DNA of 41,344 nt from Oscillospiraceae bacterium (lineage in GTDB: Bacteria > Bacillota > Clostridia > Oscillospirales > CAG-272), in the NCBI GenBank assembly GCA_015065285.1, contig SVQP01000015.1, forward strand, positions 1-41,344, in the 5' to 3' direction. A model generated the notes under the pieces. That model was not told where the DNA came from. It made no database searches and saw nothing but the letters and a program-made list of their open reading frames with translations. Every line of letters starts with the position of its first letter. The stretch's first letter is position 1. Made by a program: the position numbers and the translations under genes. Positions 14,350 to 22,791 of this stretch are shown in pieces.

Positions 14350-17300
14350 TTACTTTTCGCCAAGCACCGTGAACGTGATCTTTTCCGCACCGCTGTCGAT
14401 CAGCACGTATTCATCCGTCCATGCAGCGCCGCCCGTGACAAAGTTGCCGGGGCCGCACGCGCCTGCAATAGCCGGCAGCTGATGCAAGGGTCCGAACACG
14501 TTCTTTCTGGTGCCGACCACGCAAAGATCAATGCTCTGCCCTGCCTTGACCGCCTCGGTAACGTCTGCAAACCAAGGATCCCAGCCCACGGTCTGTGTGC
14601 CGCTCTTTGTGATCACCTTGAAGCAGCCGCCCGTGAATTTGGCGCTGATCATGACGCGATCGCCCTCGTCAAGCTCCAAGCCCTCGTACATTTCGGGCAG
14701 GATGCGGTAGGTCATGCTGCCGGTATAGAACGGCATGCCGTAATTTGCATAGTTGCCAAGTCCCATTTGCGCAGGGGCTTCCACCAGCGTTCTCTTATTG
14801 GTCTCGGACAGTGCAACACCAAAGTTACCTACCAGGTAAATGGCTTCAATATTGGTGGTTCTCATGAAATTGACCTTGATGGTGACCACGTTTCTGCCCT
14901 GCCTGAGCGCGCCCTCGGGCACGTACATCTTCTTGAAGCAATCATCGACCCAGAAATCGTTGATATCCTTGTTTTCCAAGGCAATTCCGTTGATGCTGTA
15001 GGCGTTGGTCTCGGGTCTTTCGCCCGCGAGCACGACCTGTCCTTCGGGCATTTTTTCGATAAAGAACTCGTATTCCAGCTCGATCTCGCCGTATTTCTGC
15101 GTATGGTGCAGCTTGGCAAACCAAGGCTGCAGCATCTCGCCTCCGCGGCGCTCAATGCCCACTGCGTCACGCACCTGACGGTCAATGCGCAAGGCTTCCG
15201 CAGGTTCGCTCCATTCACCGTCCGCCCATCTCCAGCGGCAATAGTCCAGCACGCACACGTTCTGCTCGTCAAGCACGGGGGCAAACTCGGCTTCGGTGAT
15301 CTCCAGCGTCTGCTTTTCCTCGTATTCGGGCAGCACTCTCAGTGCATCATCCTTTTGCGCACACAGCACAAAGCAGCGCGTGCCTGCGGCTTGCATATCC
15401 GCTTTGACGTGTGCCACGCCGTTCTCATAGGTTGCTTTTGCGGCATAGCGCGCACCGCTCTCAAGATCCCATTCCTCCACAAAGCAGCCTTCGGGCACTG
15501 CTACGTGCAGCGTCAAGTCGGGACGCGCGTTTACTCTGTCGGTGTTGAGCAGCACTGCAGCGGCACTTCCCTCTTTGTCCACGTCGCGTCTGACCTGCAC
15601 GAACACTGCCTTTTCAGTCTTGCCCTGCGCGTCCGTCACGCTTGCATAGCACTGCGAGCCCGAACGGATGGCTTGCACGATTTCGCCTTCCTCAAAGCCG
15701 ACCTGCAGGCAGCTCTTTGCAAGGCTGGCGGGGGCATCGGATGCAACCGCATCCACGTATGCAGGCACGTCGCCCGCAAAAATGACCTGACCGCCCGCAT
15801 TCTTGAAGGCTTCCAGAATTGCCAGCGTGGTGGGACGGATGGTCAGCATATTGGTCACAAGCACGGTTCTGTAGGTGGCGCTGCCGATGCGAAGCACGCA
15901 CTTACCGTTCTCGTCGGTATCCAGCGACCACTTGTCACGCATGATCTGCTCTTCACCGTAGTCGAAATCGATCTGATTGCCGATCAGCATATGGAACAGC
16001 TGCGCGTATCTCTGCTCATAGGGCGCGACGTCGGGAGAGACGTTGGAGATCCACTGTGCCCAACCGATATACGCCTGGCACCACAGAGATTCGATGGGAT
16101 TGAGCACCAGCACATCACAATCCGGGCGACCTGCGCTGAGAATGACGCCCATGCGCGCAAAGTGATCCTCTACCGCGGCATAATCGCGATACCAGGGAGA
16201 CTGGTGCAGGATGGACGCGGGGTAATCGCGCTTGGATTCTCCCTCCATGGTATACCAGGAGAGGTGCTGGCAGCGCAGATTGATGCCAAACAGTGCCTGC
16301 CAGTCACCAACCGCCTTATGCGCTTTGAAATCAAACTGCCAGCCGGTGCAGCCGTACAGCTCGGAAAGCAGCCACTTTTTATCCAGCTGTCGCGCAGCGG
16401 ACGCGATCTGCTTGACGATCCAGTAGCAGCGGTTATGCTCGGTCAGGCAGTCCACACCGGGATAGCCCATGTGCTCGTAAAAGCGCATGAGCGAGCCATT
16501 GGGCACGGTCTGGTTCATCAAGGAATCCTCGTGCAGCACGTGACCCGTGAACTCAATGCCGTTGGCATGGCACCACTGATTGATGGGCATGGCAAAGCGC
16601 TCGATGAACAGATTATTGGCAAGGTCAATATAATGCAGCTTGACGGGTGCAACCATCTCACCCTTGTACCTGTAGAACAGCTCGGGCAGGATGGGGCGCG
16701 CGTCGTAGCCGTAGCGCTTTTGGAACTCCTCGAAGATATCGTCGGTCCAAGCGGTTGCGCAGGAGATCACACCGCCATTCTCGCGGCGGTTATCAAAGCA
16801 ATGGCCGCGGTGGGGCTCATCCGTGAAAATGCCCTTGATCGATTTGCCCAAGCGATCACCGCAGCGACGCTTGTACTCCTCGTGGGTCATATCGATGAAC
16901 TTATACACCGCCTTATACGACATGGTGTCGATATAGGTGGTGCCGTTATAGTTGGAATTGGGCGCATCGGGCACGATGGCAAAGCGCAGCACCTTCCACT
17001 CACCCGCTTTGTCCTTCACCGTGGGGGCAAGCTTATCAACAGCCGCCTTGAACGCGCGCTTCAGGCAATGCTTGCAGGAGATTTCGGACAGATCCAGCTG
17101 CTCGTATGTCCAGAGGTTGATCCCGTCCAATTTTGCTGCGTACAGCGCGACTGTGCGCTCGCCGAGTTCTGCCGCTTCGGGCGCGGACTCAAACACGTAC
17201 AGCGATTTCATGCGGTATTGCTCGTCGACCGTGACCTTTCCGCCCGCAGAGCCGGAGGGCCAGCGATCCTCGTCATACAGCCAGGACTCCATGCCTGCCT

Positions 17301-17535
17301 TTTCGCCCGCATCGGCAACCGCATTGATCAGATCAAACCAATCGTCGCCCAGATATTCAGTGATCAAGCCCGCACGTGAGTGCATAAAATAGCCACCCAA
17401 GCCCATTTGCTTCATGACCTCGACCTGACGGACAAGCTCCTCTTGTCGCAGCTCACCGTTCCAGGACCAGAAGGGCTTACCCCTCCACTCCACACCGGGA
17501 GCAGCGAACGTGCTGTGTAATTCTTTTTTGCTCAT
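14350..17535 (-). CDS. GH106-like glycoside hydrolase (putative alpha-L-rhamnosidase)
   Basis: The 1061-residue product has the N-terminal pattern of the GH106-type family common in gut Firmicutes: GKPFWSWNGEL near residue 20, QMGLGGYFMHSR near 50, and SWLYDEDRWPSG near 88, where Asp/Glu residues line the TIM-barrel active site. FTDEPHRGH near 240 carries another acidic pair. C-terminal beta-sandwich domains follow, with a jelly-roll carbohydrate-binding pattern. Known GH106 members release alpha-L-rhamnose from plant polysaccharides such as pectin. There is no signal peptide, so it probably acts inside the cell on imported oligosaccharides. GGAGG six bases upstream selects the ATG at 17535. 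It is a single gene with its own promoter, which contains a palindrome. Confidence 0.85.
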   Translation of the reverse strand: MSKKELHSTFAAPGVEWRGKPFWSWNGELRQEELVRQVEVMKQMGLGGYFMHSRAGLITEYLGDDWFDLINAVADAGEKAGMESWLYDEDRWPSGSAGGKVTVDEQYRMKSLYVFESAPEAAELGERTVALYAAKLDGINLWTYEQLDLSEISCKHCLKRAFKAAVDKLAPTVKDKAGEWKVLRFAIVPDAPNSNYNGTTYIDTMSYKAVYKFIDMTHEEYKRRCGDRLGKSIKGIFTDEPHRGHCFDNRRENGGVISCATAWTDDIFEEFQKRYGYDARPILPELFYRYKGEMVAPVKLHYIDLANNLFIERFAMPINQWCHANGIEFTGHVLHEDSLMNQTVPNGSLMRFYEHMGYPGVDCLTEHNRCYWIVKQIASAARQLDKKWLLSELYGCTGWQFDFKAHKAVGDWQALFGINLRCQHLSWYTMEGESKRDYPASILHQSPWYRDYAAVEDHFARMGVILSAGRPDCDVLVLNPIESLWCQAYIGWAQWISNVSPDVAPYEQRYAQLFHMLIGNQIDFDYGEEQIMRDKWSLDTDENGKCVLRIGSATYRTVLVTNMLTIRPTTLAILEAFKNAGGQVIFAGDVPAYVDAVASDAPASLAKSCLQVGFEEGEIVQAIRSGSQCYASVTDAQGKTEKAVFVQVRRDVDKEGSAAAVLLNTDRVNARPDLTLHVAVPEGCFVEEWDLESGARYAAKATYENGVAHVKADMQAAGTRCFVLCAQKDDALRVLPEYEEKQTLEITEAEFAPVLDEQNVCVLDYCRWRWADGEWSEPAEALRIDRQVRDAVGIERRGGEMLQPWFAKLHHTQKYGEIELEYEFFIEKMPEGQVVLAGERPETNAYSINGIALENKDINDFWVDDCFKKMYVPEGALRQGRNVVTIKVNFMRTTNIEAIYLVGNFGVALSETNKRTLVEAPAQMGLGNYANYGMPFYTGSMTYRILPEMYEGLELDEGDRVMISAKFTGGCFKVITKSGTQTVGWDPWFADVTEAVKAGQSIDLCVVGTRKNVFGPLHQLPAIAGACGPGNFVTGGAAWTDEYVLIDSGAEKITFTVLGEK

Positions 17536-17565
17536 GGTACACCTCCGTATCATGTGATTGATTCC

Positions 17566-17594
17566 ATTATAGCAAAAAGCCTACGGCTTTTCAA
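17566..17594 (-). promoter_or_regulatory. Promoter of the GH106-like gene with a palindrome in the spacer
   Basis: On the minus strand TTGAAA (17594-17589), 17 bases, TATAAT (17571-17566). The inverted repeat AAAAGCC-TAC-GGCTTTT at 17575-17591 fills the spacer and touches the -35 box, where a repressor would block polymerase. Confidence 0.8.
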
Positions 17595-17738
17595 GAGTTT
17601 GAAAAAATAAAGCAAATTCGACAAGTTTTGACCAATGAATTTAGCAAGATTGCGCACCGTAAATTTTTGGCGCACTGATAGAACCTTGGATTTTTTGGAA
17701 TATACTGTACTGAACGCTTTTTGAAAGGAACTGCAATT

Positions 17739-19094
17739 ATGCCAAAATACTTTGGAACGGACGGCTTTCGCGGCAGAGCCGGAGAGATACTCAACGCAGA
17801 TCATGCTTACAGGATTGGCAGATTTTTGGGTTGGTTTTATCAATTTTATCAAAAGGAGAACAGACGGCCGCGCGTGGCGATCGGCAAGGACACGCGCCTT
17901 TCCAGCTACTCCTTTGAATACGCGGTTGCCGCAGGGCTGACCGCCTCGGGCGCGGATGCCTATATGCTGCACGTGATCCCCACACCGGGCGTTTCGTTTG
18001 CTGTTCGTCAGGGGGATTTTGATTGCGGTGTGATGATCTCGGCAAGTCACAACCCTTATACCGACAACGGCATCAAGCTGCTGGACGCAAACGGAGAAAA
18101 AATGGACGATGCCACGCTTTGCGAGGTAGAAAAATACCTGGACGGACAAATTCCCGAGCCGCCCTTTGCCAAGGACGGCGAAATCGGCAGGATTGTGGAC
18201 TACAGTGCAGGTAGAAACCGCTACACGGGTTACCTGATCTCGCTTGCCGCCAACTCCTTCAAATCGCTGAAAATCGGGCTGGATTGCGCCAACGGAGCCG
18301 CATGGATGATTGCGCCTGCCGTGTTTGAAGCACTTGGGGCGCGCGTCAGCGTCATCGGGGCATCTCCCGACGGCATGAACATCAACAACGGCTACGGCTC
18401 AACGCACATCGAGCGGCTTTGCGACCACGTCAAGCGCTCGGGGCTTGATTTGGGCTTTGCTTTTGACGGAGATGCGGATCGCTGTATTGCGGTGGATGGG
18501 GATGGCAACGTAGTCAACGGGGATCACATTCTGTATATCCTTGCAAAATCGCTCAAGGAACAAGGCATGCTGGCTCATAACACGGCTGTCGTTACGGTCA
18601 TGTCCAATCTCGGGCTGTTCCGCGCCCTGGATGCTGCCGATATTTCGTACGAGATCACTGCGGTGGGAGACCGCTTTTTGTGGGAGAGCATGAATGCGCA
18701 CGGCTACTCGATCGGAGCGGAGCAATCGGGGCACGTCATCCTTTCCAAGTACGCGACAACCGGTGACGGGATCCTGACTGCCATTATGCTCTGCGAGACG
18801 CTGCTTGCAAAAAAGAGCACGCTCTCAAGGCTCGCCTTTGACGTCAAGATGCTGCCTCAGCTGACCTTGAATCTGCGCGTCAAGGACAAAACAAAGGTAA
18901 TGAAAAACGCAGAGATCGCAGCGCTGATCACCTCGCTTTCCGAGCATGAGCTTGCAAGCGGGCGCATTCTTTTGCGGAAAAGCGGCACTGAGCCGGTGGT
19001 GCGCGTGATGGTGGAGGCGGAGACGGCGCAGGAGTGCGAACACTACGCAAGCATGGTTATTTCGCGGATTAAGGAGCTTGGATTGCATGAATAA
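17739..19094 (+). CDS. glmM: Phosphoglucosamine mutase
   Basis: Interconverts glucosamine-6-phosphate and glucosamine-1-phosphate, the step before UDP-GlcNAc in wall precursor synthesis. The 451-residue product starts PKYFGTDGFRG and shows the phosphoserine loop ISASHNP with Ser103, the metal loop DGDADRC near residue 245, the sugar-binding loop GAEQSGH near 327, and the C-terminal phosphate loop RKSGTEPVVRVMVE near 413. All key residues are present. The ATG at 17739 follows AAAGGA; an upstream TTG lies inside that site and was rejected. Its 3' end overlaps the next gene by eight bases, consistent with coupled translation in one pathway. Confidence 0.95.
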   Translation: MPKYFGTDGFRGRAGEILNADHAYRIGRFLGWFYQFYQKENRRPRVAIGKDTRLSSYSFEYAVAAGLTASGADAYMLHVIPTPGVSFAVRQGDFDCGVMISASHNPYTDNGIKLLDANGEKMDDATLCEVEKYLDGQIPEPPFAKDGEIGRIVDYSAGRNRYTGYLISLAANSFKSLKIGLDCANGAAWMIAPAVFEALGARVSVIGASPDGMNINNGYGSTHIERLCDHVKRSGLDLGFAFDGDADRCIAVDGDGNVVNGDHILYILAKSLKEQGMLAHNTAVVTVMSNLGLFRALDAADISYEITAVGDRFLWESMNAHGYSIGAEQSGHVILSKYATTGDGILTAIMLCETLLAKKSTLSRLAFDVKMLPQLTLNLRVKDKTKVMKNAEIAALITSLSEHELASGRILLRKSGTEPVVRVMVEAETAQECEHYASMVISRIKELGLHE

Positions 19095-19764
19095 TCGCCT
19101 TATTTGTTTATTTTCCTACTGTTTGTTTAATTTTTCGCACTCAATTGCCGCTCCGCTGCTGCAAGAGCACGACTATCCTTGGGAAGTGCTTGGGGAGATC
19201 GAGGAGTTTATTCGCACGCTCTCCCCTTCCCTTGATCCTGCAATTTATGAAAATTTGGGAGGCGGTGTGTATGCCGCCAAGAGTTCAAGAATAGCACCGA
19301 GTGCGCACATTGAAGGGCCTTGCATCATCTGCGAGCATGCCGAGATCCGCCACTGTGCCCTGATACGCGGCAGTGCCATCATTGGGGCCAAGGCGGTGGT
19401 GGGCAACTCAACCGAGCTGAAAAACTGCATTCTGTTCGACGGGGTGCAGGTGCCGCATTACAACTACGTTGGAGATTCGATCCTCGGCTACAAAAGCCAC
19501 CTTGGTGCAGGGGCTGTGACCAGCAATGTCAAAAGCGACAAGTCACCCGTGTGCATCAAGGGCGACGGGTTTGCCGTTGAAACGGGGCGCAAAAAGGTTG
19601 GAGCAATACTGGGAGACGGGGTGGAGATCGGCTGCGGTGCGGTGCTCTGCCCCGGTACGGTAATCGGGCGCGGCAGCACGGTCTATCCCCTTGTACGCGT
19701 GCGCGGAGTAATCCCCGAACACAGCATTGTCAAGGGGGATGGCAGCGTTGTACCAAAAAGATAG
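19087..19764 (+). CDS. Left-handed beta-helix acyltransferase-like protein (GlmU C-terminal type)
   Basis: The 225-residue product has an N-terminal helical part (IAAPLLQEHDYPWE near residue 23) and hexapeptide repeats of the left-handed beta-helix from about residue 65. VPHYNYVGDSILG near 122 and GAGAVTSNVKSDK near 140 match the acetyl-CoA/glucosamine-phosphate site region of GlmU. There is no GlmU uridyltransferase domain. Similar proteins in Clostridia are often named UDP-GlcNAc pyrophosphorylase, but this one has only the acetyltransferase-like half. GGAG nine bases upstream and the overlap with glmM support the ATG at 19087. Likely role: N-acetylation of glucosamine-1-phosphate or a related amino sugar; this rests on fold and context. 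Confidence 0.85.
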   Translation: MNNRLICLFSYCLFNFSHSIAAPLLQEHDYPWEVLGEIEEFIRTLSPSLDPAIYENLGGGVYAAKSSRIAPSAHIEGPCIICEHAEIRHCALIRGSAIIGAKAVVGNSTELKNCILFDGVQVPHYNYVGDSILGYKSHLGAGAVTSNVKSDKSPVCIKGDGFAVETGRKKVGAILGDGVEIGCGAVLCPGTVIGRGSTVYPLVRVRGVIPEHSIVKGDGSVVPKR

Positions 19765-19816
19765 TTGACAAGTCCTTTTCCGTATGGTATACTGAATTTA
19801 TAAAAGTATACGGAAA
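19765..19816 (+). promoter_or_regulatory. Promoter of the 19829 lipoprotein gene with inverted repeat
   Basis: TTGACA (19765-19770), 17 bases, TATACT (19788-19793). A 9-base inverted repeat, TTTCCGTAT (19777-19785) and ATACGGAAA (19808-19816), flanks the -10 box and runs into the ribosome binding site. Confidence 0.8.
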
Positions 19817-19828
19817 GGAGCTTTTGAG

Positions 19829-21097
19829 ATGAAAAGACGTCTTTTGCGCACACTTTGTGTCTTGTTTGCACTGGCACTGTGCTTTCCCTTAGCCGCCTGT
19901 GATATGGAATTTGGCGGACTTTTGGGTATGCTGATGGAAAATTCCGGCACCCCTGAGCACGTTCTGACGCCCGAGGGAGATTATCCCGCAGTGGAGTATC
20001 CGTATCCTCCCGAGATTGAGATCGAAACCGCCATTGAGTGGAGTGAGTACTACACAACTCCACCCATTGAAATCGAGCCGGACTACACCTACGACTACAC
20101 CTACGACTATCCCGATACCACCGAAGAGCCGGTGTATGATGAGATCACAGAGGATATCCCGATTGATCCCGGTCTTCCGGAAGTCGTTCTGTTCTTCTCC
20201 TTTGACGAGTGCTATACTGTGATCGACGGAATGACTGTAGACCACCTCTTTACGCCGGGCATGTACACCGACTGGAATCACCAAGCCTTGGTGAAAGACT
20301 ACACTGCTGAGTATCTGTGTGTGCGCGGTTGGATCGCATTCTTCTCCACTCAGCTGGGAGAGATAGGCTATTGCATTGATCATGACAATTACGTGTTCGA
20401 TCCCGCTTTCTTCACACAAACTGAGCAGCCTGTCCTTGATGCAGCAGCATCCTTTGGTGCCGGCTCTGCCTCCAGAATCGACGTCATGATCCCGATCAGA
20501 GATCTTTCCTGCACGCATCAGATTGAGATTGTGGCACGTGACGAGTTCGGATACTTGGAGGTCATTTCATCGTTTGCACTTGACAAGGCTGTGGATCCCA
20601 ACGCCCCCGTATTTTGCTACTGGCCGGCAGATCTGATGCCCGCGTTAGTATCGAACGTAGGAATAAGCGATATTGAAAGCGTGGCGATGGGCGGAAATGG
20701 AGAATACGTCACCATTACCACTGGTGAGCTGGGAGACCCGTGGTGTCAGTTCCATACGGTCAACGGAGAGGGCTTTGTTGCAAGCTATCTTGCAATCAAA
20801 TACAGAACCGAAAGCCCCACCACCACAGGTAATTTCTACGTTGGCTCGGGCGCGGGACCCACAGGTCATGGAGATGAACTCAGATATGAGATGATCAACG
20901 ACGGTGAGTGGCATCTGCTCATTCTGGATCTGGCAACAGTACCCGCAATCACGGACCACGTCATTAACTATCTGCGCTGGGATATGTTTCATGGCGGTCA
21001 GAACAACGTCATAGACGTCTCTTACATTGCAGCCTTCAATTCCGAGCAGGCAGCGCTGGATTACGACGCATCCGTTGCAGATCGCTATACCGATTAA
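19829..21097 (+). CDS. Lipoprotein with acidic Tyr/Asp/Pro-rich linker
   Basis: The 422-residue product has a lipoprotein signal with lipobox LAAC (Cys at about residue 24). A linker of about 90 residues is rich in Pro, Glu, Tyr and Thr, including the short repeat YTYDYTYDYP. The remainder is predicted mostly beta, with one segment (GEYVTITTGELGDPW...) and a later HLLILDLATVPAI that resembles the strands of carbohydrate-binding-type jelly rolls. No catalytic motif is recognised. AAAGGAGC precedes the ATG. It is a single gene with its own promoter and a terminator shared with the convergent phosphoesterase, which has a similar lipoprotein plus beta-sandwich design. Function unknown; a surface-binding role is inferred. 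Confidence 0.85.
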   Translation: MKRRLLRTLCVLFALALCFPLAACDMEFGGLLGMLMENSGTPEHVLTPEGDYPAVEYPYPPEIEIETAIEWSEYYTTPPIEIEPDYTYDYTYDYPDTTEEPVYDEITEDIPIDPGLPEVVLFFSFDECYTVIDGMTVDHLFTPGMYTDWNHQALVKDYTAEYLCVRGWIAFFSTQLGEIGYCIDHDNYVFDPAFFTQTEQPVLDAAASFGAGSASRIDVMIPIRDLSCTHQIEIVARDEFGYLEVISSFALDKAVDPNAPVFCYWPADLMPALVSNVGISDIESVAMGGNGEYVTITTGELGDPWCQFHTVNGEGFVASYLAIKYRTESPTTTGNFYVGSGAGPTGHGDELRYEMINDGEWHLLILDLATVPAITDHVINYLRWDMFHGGQNNVIDVSYIAAFNSEQAALDYDASVADRYTD

Positions 21098-21104
21098 AGT
21101 CAAA

Positions 21105-21142
21105 TAAAAAAGGCTCTCAGCAAAGAGAGCCTTTTATTTTTT
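21105..21142. terminator. Bidirectional intrinsic terminator
   Basis: AAAAAAGGCTCTC, loop AGCAAA, GAGAGCCTTTT, flanked by A and T runs on the two sides. It serves the convergent lipoprotein genes. Confidence 0.9.
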
Positions 21143-21146
21143 TGTG

Positions 21147-22760
21147 TTATTCACCCTTGACCGTGATCACGCGGCAATCACCGGTGTAGGCGGTGGAGGT
21201 GATATACTGTACAACGCCGTTGGGCAGCGTATCCTCGTGCGTAAAGTGCACGTGACCTGCCAGCACTGCCACGACGGGAGAATTCTCATCCTCAGCAACA
21301 GCGGCATAGAAGCGTTGCACGTCGGGATTCCATGCACAAAAGCCCGTGTCTCCGCCCATGCCAAGATCCTTGCCCCAAACCGAGGTGCTATCCTCTACAA
21401 GAGAATCCACGTGCAGCGGCACGTGCAGCATCAGGATGATGGGCTTGCCCTTCTCGCAAAGCGCTAAGAACTTATCCACGGTAGATGCCGTGACGTAGTC
21501 TGCGCTGTTGTCCACGGCAACGATCATAAACTCGTCGTATTCCACGTATCTGACGTACGGGTCATCCGCAGGCTGACCGACCGACATTTTATTGAATGCG
21601 GGAATGTAGGTAGCGGCTGCGTTCGGGGTCAGATAATCGTCGGCATAGCACCAGTCGTGGTTGCCAAGCGTAAACAGCGTGGGGGTTTTGAGTGCCGTGA
21701 TGTTCTCATACATCATGGACATATTCAGCTCGGACGGGAAATCGATGATATCACCGGTCAGAAGCAGCATATCTGCCCCGATCTCGTCGGCATAGCCGAA
21801 CATGTAAGGCATTCTTTCCTCTGCCAGCATAAAGCCATCGGTAAAGGCGCCTCTGCGTGCCGTGATATAGTTGCGGCGGTTGGCATCCATTGCCTTGGCT
21901 TCTTCGGCAGAAAAGGCGGATGCGTGCAGGTCGGTGACCTGCAGGAATTTATATTCCTTGGTAAGTCCTTGGATGATCAGCGTGGTATTGACAGGATTGT
22001 ACATATTTCCTCCGGTAATCTCCAGCACCTCTGCTTGCGAGGACGCTATGGCAACAGACTTGATATACACAGTCTCGCCCGCCTTTTGGGTATCCGCAAA
22101 GTCAATGCGGATCTCGGAGAGCACTGCGCCCTCTCGCCCAGTTTTGGAGAACGGCAGAATGACCGTTTGCCAGTCCTTGGACATACGGTTGTAGGTACCG
22201 CTGCTTCTTGCCTTGTAGTTGGAGCCGTCCAGCGTTCCTACCAAAGAGACTTCAATGGCATTTGCCGAGACGTTCTCGGTCTTGAGCGTCAGCACAAGAT
22301 ACGCGCAGTCATCCCATGCCACCGGCTCAAGGGAGAGCAGCTGCATATAGGTGGCATAGTCCAACGTCAGGTTGGGGTCTCTGACCTTTTCCCCGTCGGT
22401 AGTCAGCTTGATGACCGAATCTTCCCCGTCAAAAACCAGCTCGTAAACGTGGCTTTTGCCACTGAGCAGCGTGGCGTTGGCACTGTTTTCATAAAAGGTG
22501 ATCAGCTTTGCGCTTGTGGGGGAAGAGGGCGTGATCTCGATCTGCAGCCCTTCTGTCTCGGTTTCTGTTTTGCTCTCAGTCTCGGTTTCGGTTTCTGTCT
22601 CTGTTTGGGTCTGATCCGTGGGGGTCTCGGTGGTCAACTCTTGCTCGCTCTCTGTGGGCTGCTGCTCGGGGGTGTCGGGCGTGTTGCACGCCGCAAGTCC
22701 GCACAGCATGCACACAAGCAGCATGCCTGCCATCAATCGTACATATTTACGCACGTTCAT
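21147..22760 (-). CDS. Lipoprotein metallophosphoesterase
   Basis: The 537-residue product has lipobox LAAC (Cys near residue 25), then a Thr/Glu-repeat linker. A beta-sandwich domain of about 190 residues follows, and then a calcineurin-like phosphoesterase domain. Its metal ligands are visible in order: VTDLHAS (D-x-H), LLTGDIIDF (G-D), TLGNHDW (G-N-H-D), MLHVPLH and AGHVHF (G-H-x-H). It should hydrolyse a phosphoester outside the membrane; the substrate is unknown. The start at 22760 gives a proper lipoprotein signal, but the GAGG is very close to the ATG. It follows thrS by 31 bases with no clear promoter, so it may be read through from thrS. Confidence 0.88.
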   Translation of the reverse strand: MNVRKYVRLMAGMLLVCMLCGLAACNTPDTPEQQPTESEQELTTETPTDQTQTETETETETESKTETETEGLQIEITPSSPTSAKLITFYENSANATLLSGKSHVYELVFDGEDSVIKLTTDGEKVRDPNLTLDYATYMQLLSLEPVAWDDCAYLVLTLKTENVSANAIEVSLVGTLDGSNYKARSSGTYNRMSKDWQTVILPFSKTGREGAVLSEIRIDFADTQKAGETVYIKSVAIASSQAEVLEITGGNMYNPVNTTLIIQGLTKEYKFLQVTDLHASAFSAEEAKAMDANRRNYITARRGAFTDGFMLAEERMPYMFGYADEIGADMLLLTGDIIDFPSELNMSMMYENITALKTPTLFTLGNHDWCYADDYLTPNAAATYIPAFNKMSVGQPADDPYVRYVEYDEFMIVAVDNSADYVTASTVDKFLALCEKGKPIILMLHVPLHVDSLVEDSTSVWGKDLGMGGDTGFCAWNPDVQRFYAAVAEDENSPVVAVLAGHVHFTHEDTLPNGVVQYITSTAYTGDCRVITVKGE

Positions 22761-22791
22761 TACCTCTTGTATCAAATTTTGAGGGGTGGGA

